Notes: generated by a model from the sequence alone, not told the origin. A stretch of 64,000 nucleotides of DNA from DALYJJ01 sp033763935 (GCA_033763935.1 JANRJO010000088.1:66190-130189), one strand, 5' to 3'; counted from the first letter of the stretch, positions 8,569 through 18,188 are shown. A program made the numbers and translations.

Positions 8569-9081
8569 TTGATCTCATCGACCCGATCGACACCTTTTTT
8601 CGGAAGTTCCTCACCGTCTCGTCCGGGACCCGTAAGAAGCACAAAAGACATGGATTTTGGGACCGCATTGCGGGCAGCCGCAGGCGCGAGGCGCCCTGTC
8701 GGTTCCGTGCCGGGGCGCCAGAAAACTGACGGCTCAGGTTCGCTTCGACAAAATTTTGTCGGGGCGAAGGGGGCGGCGAGCGCTAGCGGGCCGACGGCGA
8801 CGAGCGCGTTCACCGCACCCGGGTACGGGGCGAAGGCGGCGCTCGAGGAACGGCTGCGGGCGGCGGGCGTGGATACCGGGGCGTTGAACCTGACGCCCGT
8901 GGATATGACCTGCTCGTTTCCGGGGTTGCCGGGGCAATTGCCGTATCAGTGGACGACGACGTATTTACGAGCGGATATCAACGGGCGGCAGGTTCTGTTT
9001 GACGCGAACCTCGTCGAGCGGCAGATGCAGGCCTCGGTGGAGGAGATTGAGGTTATGCTCGGCCGGCGCGAGAGGGTGTAG
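8569..9081 (+). CDS. Hypothetical protein, start uncertain
   Basis: The C-terminal half (from about 8810) has good coding character and reads as a compact domain (ALEERLRAAGVDTGALNLTP, then TTYLRADINGRQVLFDANL). The start is unclear. A perfect AGGAGG sits six bases before TTG 8569, giving 170 residues, but the segment up to 8650 has poor codon bias in this frame and much better bias in the +2 frame. ATG 8650 gives 143 residues; GTG 8554 is a third option. No family recognised. It converges with the minus-strand gene 15 bp downstream. Confidence 0.45.
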   Translation: MISSTRSTPFFGSSSPSRPGPVRSTKDMDFGTALRAAAGARRPVGSVPGRQKTDGSGSLRQNFVGAKGAASASGPTATSAFTAPGYGAKAALEERLRAAGVDTGALNLTPVDMTCSFPGLPGQLPYQWTTTYLRADINGRQVLFDANLVERQMQASVEEIEVMLGRRERV

Positions 9082-9096
9082 CGGCGGGGTCCGGGG

Positions 9097-9597
9097 TCAG
9101 GCGGCGACGCCGAGTTTGGCGGCGATGGCACGGAGCAGAGCGCGGTCGGTTTGGTTGAAGCCGGGCTGGGTTTGTTCGAAGAGCGCGGTGTTCTTAACGA
9201 CGATGGCGCCGCCAAAGGCGAACTCGAGGCGTTCGACGGGGTCGAGGGCGCGCAGAGGCGCGGCGATTTCGGGCAGCGCGAGGGCGGCCTGGTCGCCGGT
9301 GGGCGGCAGGTTCACTTCGGCTGCGTCTTCCTTCGCGAGGACGAGTTCGTCGACGACGGGGGTCTGGTCGGGGGCCGCGAGGGGCTTGCCGTCAGGACCG
9401 GGGACGAGGGAGCGCTCATAGGTGACGTAGCGGCGGGCGCTTTCGGAGGCCTTTGGGTCGAACCAGTGTTTGCGAGGCTTGTAGGGCTTGAAGGGCGGCG
9501 CCTCCTTGCCGGTGGCGGACTGATAGTCCTCGCGGGTATTGAAGTACGGAAAGACGTAGAGTTTGTCGATTCCGTAGAGAGGTGCATTGTGAGCCAT
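9097..9597 (-). CDS. Conserved-looking hypothetical protein
   Basis: 166 residues from ATG 9597, chosen because AAAGGAG lies 6-7 nt upstream; an in-frame ATG at 9642 has no such site. The protein is soluble, Pro-rich in the middle (KEAPPFKPYKPRKHWFDP) and begins with an aromatic segment (LYGIDKLYVFPYFN). I do not recognise a domain. The upstream 177 bp hold an AT-rich stretch that could carry its promoter. Confidence 0.6.
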   Translation of the reverse strand: MAHNAPLYGIDKLYVFPYFNTREDYQSATGKEAPPFKPYKPRKHWFDPKASESARRYVTYERSLVPGPDGKPLAAPDQTPVVDELVLAKEDAAEVNLPPTGDQAALALPEIAAPLRALDPVERLEFAFGGAIVVKNTALFEQTQPGFNQTDRALLRAIAAKLGVAA

Positions 9598-9735
9598 TGC
9601 GAACTCCTTTCGCTTCGAGGTTCGCAGAGGGGTTCGCGGCATTTTGAAGGCAGCACCTGGAATTAATTGATATCAGGGGAAAAATAAAGTTCATTTCGCC
9701 GTGACTGGCGATTTGCAGGGGGTGCAGATGGGGTT

Positions 9736-9760
9736 CCGGGGCGGCGGGGAGCCGCCCCGG
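9736..9760 (-). terminator. GC-rich hairpin after the 1141-residue protein gene
   Basis: A perfect 10-bp inverted repeat (CCGGGGCGGC, 5-nt loop, GCCGCCCCGG) starts 15 bp beyond the stop codon at 9775. There is no U-tract, so it may be a transcript-stabilising hairpin or an imperfect terminator rather than a classic intrinsic one. Confidence 0.4.
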
Positions 9761-9774
9761 GTTCGCTTCGCGGA

Positions 9775-12700
9775 CTACTGAACGGCGGGGATGACGGAGC
9801 CGTTACTGAAGATCACCTGGCCGCCGAGCCGCACGCCGAGGCCGAAGGGGACATCGGCTCCGGTTTGGGCATTGAGCGGGACCTCGAAGGTGACGACGTA
9901 CATACCGATGAGGTTTTCGGCGTATTCGGCCGAGACGGTGCGTACGCCCTCGTTATTGACGCCGGTGAAGATCTCGACAGCGACCAACTGACCGCCGCTG
10001 CCCGGCGTATTGGTGGGCACGGCGGGTGTGGTGGCGCCGAGTCCGGTGAAGTAGGCGCGGAGGATTTCGCCGCGGTTGGCCGGGTTCGTCGGGCTCACGA
10101 GAGTTCCGTTGGGCTTGACGAGGACGGCGTAGCGGCGGGTTCCGACCGTCGTTTCGAGGAGGCCGGGGCTGACCTGAGCGATTGTCACGTTTGCCCCGGC
10201 GGTGCCGGTGGGCGTGGTCACGGAGACGGCAGCGGTTCCAACCGGTGTCTCGAAGGGCACCTGGAAGATGATGGACTGCTCGTTGTTGTAGTTGGCGATC
10301 TGGTAGATGGGTGCGGCGACACCGGCGACGGTCACGGAGACGCCGTTGACCGTGGTGGGCCACGGGCCGGTGGGCAGCGAGGTGATAGCGCCGTTCAGGT
10401 TCGCGATGAGGTTCGTGCCGGTGAGCCGGGCGAGCGAACCGGGCGCGAGCGTGGTTTCGCCGCTAAGCCAATTGCGGATATTGGCAGCGGTGAAGACGGG
10501 CGCGGGCGGGATGATGGTGAGGTTGAAGTCGCGGGTTAGCGTTAAAACGGTAGCGCGGACGGTTGCAGCGCCAGCTGTAGGTCCGGCAGTGGCATTGGTG
10601 GTGGCATTGCCCTGCGGGTCGGTAGAGACGGTAAGCGGGGCGAGGGTCACCTGGCCCGCGGTGACGCTGAACGTGACAGGGACGCCGGGGACGCCGTTAC
10701 CCTGGGGATCCGTGACGCGCACTGTCAGCGGCTGGCTGAACGGGCTGTTGGTGACAGCGGTTTGGTTATTGCCGCTAACGACTGTAAGGTTGCTGATGCG
10801 GAGATTCACCGTGACGGTGAACTCGTAGGTTCCCGTGCCGGAGCTGGCGCGAATGCGGACGGGGCCGTTGATCTGGCCGGCGGTGAAGGTTGTGTTGACC
10901 TGGCCGGCAGAGTTGGTCACGCCTGTGGCACTGGAGACGGTGCCGCCGTTAGGGGTGAGGACCTGCCAAGCGACGTTCGCGCCAACGGAAAGGTTGCCGC
11001 CGGCGTCAGTGACCCGTGCGATGAGCGCGACTGTCTGTCCTGGTTCACGGGTGACGTTGTCACCGTTGATTGGGGTGATGATGGCAGGGTCGCCGGGGAG
11101 CACCGTGAGAGGGAGGCGATACGTCAACTGCCCACCGATGAGAATCGTTAGGGTTGCTTCTCCGGGTGTGCCGCCAAGGATGACATTGCATGTTCCATTT
11201 CCTTGTTCGTTGGTAAGGCCGCCCCCATTTGCACAGGTAGCGGTGGGTAAGCCTGAGCCGCCAGGCGTACTGACCTCAATACCCACATTAGACAGGTACG
11301 CAGTGTTTCCGGAGAAGGTGTAGGTGTTGACTTCGAACGGGGCGACGAGGGTTTCACCGACTTTGCCCTGGATACGGCCCGTCGCTATGTCAGGCCTATT
11401 AAGGCTAGCGCCAAAGGAAGAGAGGTTGTTGGACTGGGTGCCCAGAGTCGTCAGGAAGAAGGTAGCCGAGCCGGCAGGCGTAGTTGCGACGACCGTTCCT
11501 CTGACGAACGTATTACCAGGAATGAATGTTGCGCCGAACGCATAAATGGCGGTGGTACCGGTCTCGTCTGTAAACGTTTCGTTGGAATTATTAGGGATGC
11601 TCGCGTCGGAACCAGCGCTCCAAGCGACGGGGACGTTAGGGATGGGGCGATTCTGCGCGTCCACAACCCGAACGACGAGTGGCTGCGGAGTCCGGCTCGA
11701 ACTGGCAACCACTTGGCCGTTGCCGGAGACGATTCGGGGGGCGCCAGGGACAGGGGTGTTCGGGTCGGTTGGATTGCTACCGCCGCCCTCCACGGCATTT
11801 AGGGTGAAGGTGAAAGGTGCGAAGCCGGGAACAGTCGCCTGAACCTGAAACTCGCCCAGTCCGGCGGGTGCAGTCACAGCCGTTTCGACATAGCCTAAGG
11901 GGTTTGAGACGCCAGCGGTGGCGGACAGGGGCGCGCTGGGGTTCAGAGACTGAAAGGTGACGGTGACGTTTGGCAGAGGCTCACCGAGGGAGTTGACGAT
12001 ACGGAGGACAAGTGGCAGCGAGATGGTGCCCACCTTGACGTTCTGAACGCCGTTGTACTGGAAGACAGAGGCGGCGCTACCGGTAGCGGTTCGGGGGAAA
12101 TAGACACTGCCAATGCCAGGAGGGGTGTTGAGAGCGGTGGTAGCGGTGACGGTAAAGGTGGGAGCGTCGACGCGGTACAGGGTTTCCGCATCAGCGATAA
12201 AGACGGTGCGAACGTCGGACACCTCGTTACTAGGGATGACAGCTCGGACATTCTGAAGACTCCCGACGTTCAAGCTGACTTCAGTAACGGGCCCTCCGTC
12301 AGTGGAGGCAAGGAAAAGGCGTCTCTCGCCAGAGAGGGCCAAGGCACGGTTATTGGTGATCGGGATGATATCGGTGAAGACCTGGCCGGTCACGCCAGCG
12401 CCTCCGGCAAGGGCGCGAGTTTCCAGATTGAAGATCAGTATCGGCTGTGTTCCGACAGCAGCAGCGTTCAAGACGTAGGCGCGGAGGCCATCCGGCGAGA
12501 AGGCTATCTTGCCAGAGGGGTTGGCGCTGATGGTAGTCTCGCCACGAATGGCGAGCGTCCGCCCATCAATCTCGAAGAAGCGTGTGTTGGAGATGATGTA
12601 AAGCCGACCGTTGGGGCCGACGGCCATCCCTTTAAGGGTTCCAGGAATGGTGACGGGTGAGCCGGGAAGTTGTGCCAGGCTCGTCAGATCAATGCCATAG

Positions 12701-13200
12701 AGACGGTTTGAGGTAGGACTGAGGACATAAGCACGGCGGCTGTCGAGGGATACCGCCAGATACTCGGGGATGTCGACGCCAATGCCGCCGGCCGTTGTCA
12801 CTTCCGCCTCATTGCCGTCGGTACGAAAAACGCGCAAGCTTCCAGCAAGCACAAGAAGGCGGGTGCCATCGGGAGTGAGTTCAGCCGTCCGAATCGATCC
12901 CAGGTTGTTCTTTGGCGGAACGGCCTCGCCGAGAAAATCACGGTTCATGGTGACAATGCCACGATTCGGATCTTCGCTTACGACATAAATTCGCTGGCCG
13001 TTGGGATGGGGAAGCACCCGGAGGATCCTCGGCCCTGCCTCGTAGGACCGCGTGAAGGCCAGGGGCTGGATGGAGTAGTTGTACAGGAACCCGCTTTGAT
13101 CGGCGGAGGTCATCAGCACCGCTTGACCGAGGGCGGGCGAGGGGACAAGGATAGCCGCTGCAGCGAGCAGGCCCAAGACCAGATTATTCGGACGAAGCAT
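9775..13200 (-). CDS. Large secreted protein: beta-propeller, Ig-like (Big_1) repeats, TIGR03437 C-terminus
   Basis: 1141 residues from ATG 13200, preceded by GAGGAG; an in-frame ATG at 13287 lacks a site and precedes the signal peptide. After the leader (ending SPALGQ), residues ~30-370 form a YVTN/SMP-30-like propeller (repeats such as AVSLDSRRAYVLSP and AFSPDGLRAYVLNA). Residues ~390-880 hold several Ig-like invasin-type domains with the PIPNVPVAW / GVPGVPVTFSV pattern. The last ~230 residues are the Solibacter C-terminal domain (LSGETTLAPGSLARLTGTNL to the end). It is probably exported and surface-exposed. The gene is lower in GC than its neighbours and has few long shadow frames. Confidence 0.87.
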   Translation of the reverse strand: MLRPNNLVLGLLAAAAILVPSPALGQAVLMTSADQSGFLYNYSIQPLAFTRSYEAGPRILRVLPHPNGQRIYVVSEDPNRGIVTMNRDFLGEAVPPKNNLGSIRTAELTPDGTRLLVLAGSLRVFRTDGNEAEVTTAGGIGVDIPEYLAVSLDSRRAYVLSPTSNRLYGIDLTSLAQLPGSPVTIPGTLKGMAVGPNGRLYIISNTRFFEIDGRTLAIRGETTISANPSGKIAFSPDGLRAYVLNAAAVGTQPILIFNLETRALAGGAGVTGQVFTDIIPITNNRALALSGERRLFLASTDGGPVTEVSLNVGSLQNVRAVIPSNEVSDVRTVFIADAETLYRVDAPTFTVTATTALNTPPGIGSVYFPRTATGSAASVFQYNGVQNVKVGTISLPLVLRIVNSLGEPLPNVTVTFQSLNPSAPLSATAGVSNPLGYVETAVTAPAGLGEFQVQATVPGFAPFTFTLNAVEGGGSNPTDPNTPVPGAPRIVSGNGQVVASSSRTPQPLVVRVVDAQNRPIPNVPVAWSAGSDASIPNNSNETFTDETGTTAIYAFGATFIPGNTFVRGTVVATTPAGSATFFLTTLGTQSNNLSSFGASLNRPDIATGRIQGKVGETLVAPFEVNTYTFSGNTAYLSNVGIEVSTPGGSGLPTATCANGGGLTNEQGNGTCNVILGGTPGEATLTILIGGQLTYRLPLTVLPGDPAIITPINGDNVTREPGQTVALIARVTDAGGNLSVGANVAWQVLTPNGGTVSSATGVTNSAGQVNTTFTAGQINGPVRIRASSGTGTYEFTVTVNLRISNLTVVSGNNQTAVTNSPFSQPLTVRVTDPQGNGVPGVPVTFSVTAGQVTLAPLTVSTDPQGNATTNATAGPTAGAATVRATVLTLTRDFNLTIIPPAPVFTAANIRNWLSGETTLAPGSLARLTGTNLIANLNGAITSLPTGPWPTTVNGVSVTVAGVAAPIYQIANYNNEQSIIFQVPFETPVGTAAVSVTTPTGTAGANVTIAQVSPGLLETTVGTRRYAVLVKPNGTLVSPTNPANRGEILRAYFTGLGATTPAVPTNTPGSGGQLVAVEIFTGVNNEGVRTVSAEYAENLIGMYVVTFEVPLNAQTGADVPFGLGVRLGGQVIFSNGSVIPAVQ

Positions 13201-13307
13201 ACGGAGGCTCCTCAAATACAGAAAAATCAAGACGAGTAGGGGTGACCCGACTGAAGTCGGACGCGGCAGGAAACCGCAGTATATCACGGCGGGAGGGAAA
13301 ATCTGAG

Positions 13308-13352
13308 GGGACGGGGAAAAACAAAAGAGGAGGGGATTTCTCCCCTCCTCTT
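13308..13352 (-). terminator. Strong intrinsic terminator downstream of the 645-residue protein gene
   Basis: A perfect 12-bp stem (13325-13336 with 13341-13352) closes a 4-nt loop, and on the minus strand it is followed by TTTTGTTTTT. It lies 22 bp past the stop at 13374 and before the start at 13200, so it separates two transcription units. Confidence 0.9.
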
Positions 13353-13373
13353 CGTTTGGCGTTGAAGCCAGTA

Positions 13374-15311
13374 CTACTGGTTGAGCTGCTCGCCCGAACC
13401 GCCAGGAGCCGTGGTGTTCGGATCCGGCAGGCGGACGTTGTTGACGCGATCAGGAATGACCAGCGCAACGTAGCTCTGGGCGAAGGTGGTCAAGCCGAGG
13501 TCGCTGACGAACGCGTAGCCATGCGCGAACTGGAAGGCGCAGCGAGCGATCAGGTAACCGCGGTTGAAGCCAGTGATGGCCGGGATGGCGGGGGTAGCCG
13601 CGGCATCGCCGGTCGCCATGGAGAAGGAGTAGGTGGCGCCGGCCGCGATGGTCGGGGTCACCGGAGGCGTTGCCGGGTTGAGAGCACCGTCACGGTAGAA
13701 GTACAGCGTGCAAGTGCCGTTCTGAGCCGGAGTGCCAGTGAAGACCGGGGTATCGAGCGAAGTGTTGCTGATGGCGATACCGGTATCGAAGCCAGGAGCC
13801 GTGGTCACGAACGGATAGAGCAGGTTGGTGACGCAAGCAACGATGGTGTAGAGGTTGCGCGGCTGGCTGGTGTTGACGAAGCGCGGGACGTCCACATCAG
13901 TGCCCGAGGCGACGGTCACCGAGCTCAGCGGGTTGAAGCTGAGGGTGGCGGCCATCGGAGCCCCGATGCTGGGCACGCCAGCGGCCGGGTTCGGCGTGTA
14001 GCCGATAGCCACCGCAAAGATGAGGCTCTCCTGGGCGCTCGGATCGCTGTTGGATACCGACCAAGCAGCGGTGGCGGCGTTGCCCGACACCGAAATCTCA
14101 GACCAGCCACCGGCATAGCCAGTGTTGGTGTTGGCGCCGGTGCCAACGTCGAAGGTACCCGTCGGGAACGTAACCCCGAATGCGCTGATTTGGCCGGTGC
14201 CGCTCGACGCAGAGCCCGTGTTAAAGAAGGGAGCGAAGCTCCGGGCAGTGGGCGAGCTGGGCACGACCAGACTGGCGTTGATATAGCTGCTGGGCGAGCC
14301 GTCAGGCGCTACGCCGCCGTTTCCGGCAGCGCGCGTGGAGCCGGCGATGCGAGCCGAACCGCTATTGAGAATACCGACCGGGGCGTTGCTAACAAAAACG
14401 CGAGCTCCGTTCGGCACGTTGGTGAAGGCGGCCTGTAGGCGGGTGGCGAAGTCGGCGAGGCCGATGGTGTTGTTCACGCCATCCGGCAGCAAGAAGCCAG
14501 ATTCGGAGTTGTACGACACACCCGGGACGCTCGGCCTCTGGTCTACCGCGTACGGTGGAGCAGTTGAGGTGCGGGGCTTGAAGGCCGTAGCAAAGCCTTC
14601 ATTGAAGCGGATGAACGTCACGTCCGTGATATTCACGCTCGAGCCGAAGGAGGTGTTGCGGCCGAAGCACTGCTGCAACGTCAGGGACGTGGCATCGGTG
14701 GTAAGACCGGGCTGCACGAAAGCAACCGTCTGAGACACCTGCTGCAACGAAACCGAGGTGCTACCGGAGATCGAAATAAACGCGTTGATCTGGCCGGGGA
14801 TGCCACCGACGCCAGCGGGAGCGCCGGAGGCGTTCGCGCGAACGTTGGTGATACGGATGGTGACCGTGGAGCTACCGGCGGGCAGCAGCGGAACACCGAG
14901 CCAGGACACGGAGTTGTTGACGCCCGGAGGAATGGTGCCCTGCCGAGCGTTGACACCGAGCTGGATAGCGGGCGTCGTCGTGGCGCTGGGCTCGTTGATC
15001 AGGAGGAGAGCCTCCGAGGTACCCACGCTGTCCAGCAGTTGGCTGGTCACATTCGTGTTCAAGAAGATCTGAATGTTGACCACGATCGGCTGGGGGAAAG
15101 TCTGCGCGGGGAGGGGCCCTGCGGGACCATCGGGATCCGGGGTGGAACAAACGTAAACGATATCACCGACCAACTCCGTGATGCCTTCGGCACGCACGAG
15201 CGGCGGCACACCAGTTGTGGTGGAGCAGGTTAACTGACCGAACGCCGGCGATGCGACGGACAGCAGAACCAACACTGCCAGAACTGGCATGAACTTGCGA
15301 AGATCTGCCAT
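13374..15311 (-). CDS. Secreted hypothetical protein, 645 residues
   Basis: The start is ATG 15311 with AAGGAGAAGG just upstream; the open frame extends to 15458 but without a better site. A signal peptide ends near SPAFGQ. The mature protein is rich in Thr, Ser, Asn, Val and Gly, contains a few Cys (LTCSTTTG, IVACVTNL, LIARCAFQF) and is predicted mostly beta. It lacks a recognisable enzymatic domain and resembles large extracellular proteins of unknown function found in acidobacteria. Codon use and moderate GC suggest high expression or a different history from the flanking genes. It has its own terminator and a 500-bp leader region upstream. Confidence 0.8.
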   Translation of the reverse strand: MADLRKFMPVLAVLVLLSVASPAFGQLTCSTTTGVPPLVRAEGITELVGDIVYVCSTPDPDGPAGPLPAQTFPQPIVVNIQIFLNTNVTSQLLDSVGTSEALLLINEPSATTTPAIQLGVNARQGTIPPGVNNSVSWLGVPLLPAGSSTVTIRITNVRANASGAPAGVGGIPGQINAFISISGSTSVSLQQVSQTVAFVQPGLTTDATSLTLQQCFGRNTSFGSSVNITDVTFIRFNEGFATAFKPRTSTAPPYAVDQRPSVPGVSYNSESGFLLPDGVNNTIGLADFATRLQAAFTNVPNGARVFVSNAPVGILNSGSARIAGSTRAAGNGGVAPDGSPSSYINASLVVPSSPTARSFAPFFNTGSASSGTGQISAFGVTFPTGTFDVGTGANTNTGYAGGWSEISVSGNAATAAWSVSNSDPSAQESLIFAVAIGYTPNPAAGVPSIGAPMAATLSFNPLSSVTVASGTDVDVPRFVNTSQPRNLYTIVACVTNLLYPFVTTAPGFDTGIAISNTSLDTPVFTGTPAQNGTCTLYFYRDGALNPATPPVTPTIAAGATYSFSMATGDAAATPAIPAITGFNRGYLIARCAFQFAHGYAFVSDLGLTTFAQSYVALVIPDRVNNVRLPDPNTTAPGGSGEQLNQ

Positions 15312-15814
15312 TTCCTTCTCCTTGTGAGACGAGAATCTGAATTGATGGAAGTTCTCTTGCAACCTGAGCCTCAACGACAAATCACAACAGGAATCGGGGG
15401 CCGACGGAGACGGCCTGAGGGATGAAAGAAGGCCACTAAGACCTTTCATCGTCACCATCCGTCTTTTGCGTTAGACCCTGATCTCTCTGCCCGCTCAAAT
15501 TGTAGCGACCTCTTTGTGTCTTTTTTTCGTGCTCGCGGGATTCACCGACAAGAATGAATGCCGCTGTTAGTCTTGGACGCAGTCACATAGTTCTTACCAT
15601 CTTCGCCGACGGCAAGTCAAGCATAAGATGATCGAAACAAGCACATTTCGCCCAACAGAACAGGACACCAACATCTGATAGAGGGCAGTGGGCGGTCAAC
15701 GCAGGGGCAGCGAAGTGTAGTTCGGGGGGATTGAACGGGGATTTCCAGGGTTAAGCGGGCGGGTGGCGAAAGGGTTGTCCTCCCAGCCACCCCTAGAGCG
15801 CTAACAATAAGATT
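15312..15814. other. 503-bp intergenic region between gspD and the 645-residue protein gene
   Basis: No gene is supported here. GC is lower than average. A -10-like TACAAT on the minus strand (15504-15499) could serve the downstream 645-residue gene, though no good -35 pairs with it. Near the gspD end (about 15769-15800) a GGGTGGC/GCCACCC pair could form a weak hairpin after the gspD stop. Nothing else stands out. Confidence 0.5.
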
Positions 15815-18187
15815 CTATTCGCGGTACAGCTTGCGAAGGCGGTTCATGCCGGACTTCAGCTCCTCGGTGGCGTCAACGAGCTCGTTGGTGTCGTAGATGA
15901 CGCGGGGGGTGAGGAAGACCAGAAGCTCGGTCCGCTGCTTGCTGGTGGAGCGGCTGCCGAAGGCGGAGCCGAGAATCGGGATCTTGTGTAAGACAGGGAC
16001 GCCGCCGCTGCTGACGGTATCGGTCTCCTGGATGATTCCGCCGACGGCAACCATGTCGCCGTCCTGAACTGTGACCTGAGTGCTGATGGTGCGTTTGCTA
16101 AAGGACGGCGACTGGATACCGCCTTCCGCTGGCGGGATGGGATTACTGACCTCCTGCTGGACGACGAGGGTGACGACTCCGGTGGGGTTGACACGAGCGA
16201 TGACGCTCAATTGAACGCCAGAATCGCGGTTCTGAATGGTGTTGGCAAAGAGCGTGTTGCCGCCGCTTTGGACCGACGAGGCCGTGCTTGATGAGAGGGT
16301 GGGGACGCTGATGCCGACGTTGATGGTAGCCGGAATGCTGTCGGTAGCGACGAGCGTGGGGGCCGAGATGACCTTGGCTTTGCGCGCGGACTCCAGGGCG
16401 TTGAGCGCCGCCAAAAGCTCGCGAGTTGCACCCACGAGGGTTCCTGCCGTAAGGGAGAGGCCCCCCACAGAGGTGCTGCCCTGCAACTGGTGGATGGGGC
16501 TGAGACCGGTGGGAGTTCGCTGGCCAAGCCGCTGGAGGGAGGCGACGACACCAGCGGAGAACGCGTTGTCGAGGCTGACCTCATAGACCTTGGCCTCGAC
16601 GAGGACCTGGCGCGGGGGAACGTCGAGGTCGCGGAGGAGTTTCAGGATAGCCTCGTACTCATCGGCGGTGGCTTGGATGAGGAGGGTGTTGTCCATGGGG
16701 TTGGGGATAACGCGGGGGATGCGGAGGTTGGCGAACGGGAACAGGTTGTTGGCGCCGAGGTAGGAGCCGGTCTGATCGGCGGCGCCTCCTGCAGAGGTGG
16801 TTGAGCCGCCGGCGGTGGTGGCGGCACTGCCACCAAGCGCGGCCGAGCCGACGGGAGTGGTGACGCCGGAGGCCCCGATGGCGGGCATGACGTTGGGCAT
16901 CATGGCCATGCCGCCGTAGCCGCCCATCATGCCGCCATAGCCTCCCATGCCACCATAGCCTCCCATGCCGCCATAGCCGCCCATCATAGCGGGGTTGAAA
17001 CCGCCGCTGCCCATACCGCCTCCGCCGTAGCCGCCCATGGCTCCGTTGAATCCGCCGATGCCGCCGTTGAAGCCGCCCATGCCCATGCCACCCATGCCGA
17101 ATCCACCCATTCCGAAGGGAATTCCAAGGTAGAGCTGCATGATGGCCATGGCGAGCATGTCGGCGCGGCCGTACCTGACGCGGTAGACGAAGTTGTCGGT
17201 GGCGCCGGCCTTGGCTTTCACGGCGACGTCGATCTTGCGGAGCCACTTCTCGACTTCGGTAAAGACGCCGGGATTGGGGGCGACGACGACCAGGGTATTG
17301 ATTCGATTCAGGGGGAGGAAGCGTATTGGGGTGGCCTTATCGCTGAGGGAGATGCCTCTGAGAATGCTTTCGAGTTCGCGGGCGAGATCGGAGGGACGGC
17401 CGTTCTCCACCTCGAAGAGGCGGATGCGCTGGCTGGCGAAGGTGTCGGCGTCGAACATGGCCACGAGTTCCATGAGCCGTTTCATGTTGCGGCGGCTGTC
17501 GAGGACGAGGAGGAGGTTCGCGGGCGGATAGGCCCAGGTACGGCCGCTGGCGCCGATGAAGGGTTCGAGGAGCTTGGCGAGCTCTTCGACGGTTGCGTAC
17601 TTAAGGAAGACGAGGTTGAGCATGGCGCGGTCGTCTTCGGCGATCTCGTCGGCGGCGAGGGTTTGGGCGGGGATGGGGAGGCGGGCGACGTCGGCGAGAG
17701 GGACGATGCGGTGGGTGGAGCCGACCTGGATCATGGCGGCGTCATTGATGCGGAGGATGGTGTCGAGGAGCTGGCGGGCGTCGATGTCTTTGGTCTCGCC
17801 GTAGGTGTTGATGGTGACGGCGCCGCGGACGCGGGGGTCGAGGATGTAGTTGATGCCGAGCTGGCGGGCGAGGAAGTCGACGACCTCGACGAGAGAGGCG
17901 TTCTGCAGGTTAAGGCCGCCGACGGAGGGGGAGGCCGGCTGCTGGGCCGCGGCTTGCGCAGGGCCGGTCTGCGCAGGGGCGGCTTGGGCGGGCGCGGCGG
18001 CCGGCTTGGCGGCTTCGGGCTTCGGAGGCTCGGGTTTCGGAGCCGCGGGCTTCGGCTGCTGCGGGATGGGCGGCTGGAAGCCGGGGGGCAATACCAGCGG
18101 AGGCTGCTGGGGAGGGGGCTGTTGCGCGAACGCTGCAGCCGTAACGCACGCGGCGGTGACGAGAAGCTGGAAGAGCCTCGGTCTCAA
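15815..18187 (-). CDS. gspD: Type II secretion outer-membrane secretin GspD
   Basis: 790 residues. Signal peptide (to AFAQ, residue 21), a Pro/Ala-rich linker (22-88), N0/STN-like domain (~92-165), N-domains at ~188-330, and the C-terminal secretin gate from ~525 with the signatures VSAPTLVATDSIPATINVG and VPVLHKIPILGSAFGSR. It forms the multimeric outer-membrane channel. Residues ~357-485 are a long insertion in the N3-like domain, the first part made of GGYGGM-type repeats. It is the last gene of the gsp operon, 1 bp after the small secreted protein's stop. No pilotin is visible. Confidence 0.93.
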   Translation of the reverse strand: MRPRLFQLLVTAACVTAAAFAQQPPPQQPPLVLPPGFQPPIPQQPKPAAPKPEPPKPEAAKPAAAPAQAAPAQTGPAQAAAQQPASPSVGGLNLQNASLVEVVDFLARQLGINYILDPRVRGAVTINTYGETKDIDARQLLDTILRINDAAMIQVGSTHRIVPLADVARLPIPAQTLAADEIAEDDRAMLNLVFLKYATVEELAKLLEPFIGASGRTWAYPPANLLLVLDSRRNMKRLMELVAMFDADTFASQRIRLFEVENGRPSDLARELESILRGISLSDKATPIRFLPLNRINTLVVVAPNPGVFTEVEKWLRKIDVAVKAKAGATDNFVYRVRYGRADMLAMAIMQLYLGIPFGMGGFGMGGMGMGGFNGGIGGFNGAMGGYGGGGMGSGGFNPAMMGGYGGMGGYGGMGGYGGMMGGYGGMAMMPNVMPAIGASGVTTPVGSAALGGSAATTAGGSTTSAGGAADQTGSYLGANNLFPFANLRIPRVIPNPMDNTLLIQATADEYEAILKLLRDLDVPPRQVLVEAKVYEVSLDNAFSAGVVASLQRLGQRTPTGLSPIHQLQGSTSVGGLSLTAGTLVGATRELLAALNALESARKAKVISAPTLVATDSIPATINVGISVPTLSSSTASSVQSGGNTLFANTIQNRDSGVQLSVIARVNPTGVVTLVVQQEVSNPIPPAEGGIQSPSFSKRTISTQVTVQDGDMVAVGGIIQETDTVSSGGVPVLHKIPILGSAFGSRSTSKQRTELLVFLTPRVIYDTNELVDATEELKSGMNRLRKLYRE
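16898..17119 (-). repeat. Gly/Met/Tyr-rich coding repeat inside gspD
   Basis: Codes for residues ~357-430 of the secretin, with tandem GGYGGM, GGFGMGG and GGFNG units. A further Ser/Thr/Gly-rich stretch continues to about 16733. It is a protein-level repeat, with the DNA copies imperfect. Confidence 0.85.
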
Positions 18188-18188
18188 C

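Noticed and set aside
9736..9760. Classic rho-independent terminator
   Set aside because: The stem is perfect but there is no U-tract, so it was kept only as a hairpin with low confidence.
16898..17119. CRISPR-like or DNA tandem repeat in gspD
   Set aside because: The units are imperfect, in frame and code for GGYGGM-type residues; there are no spacers.
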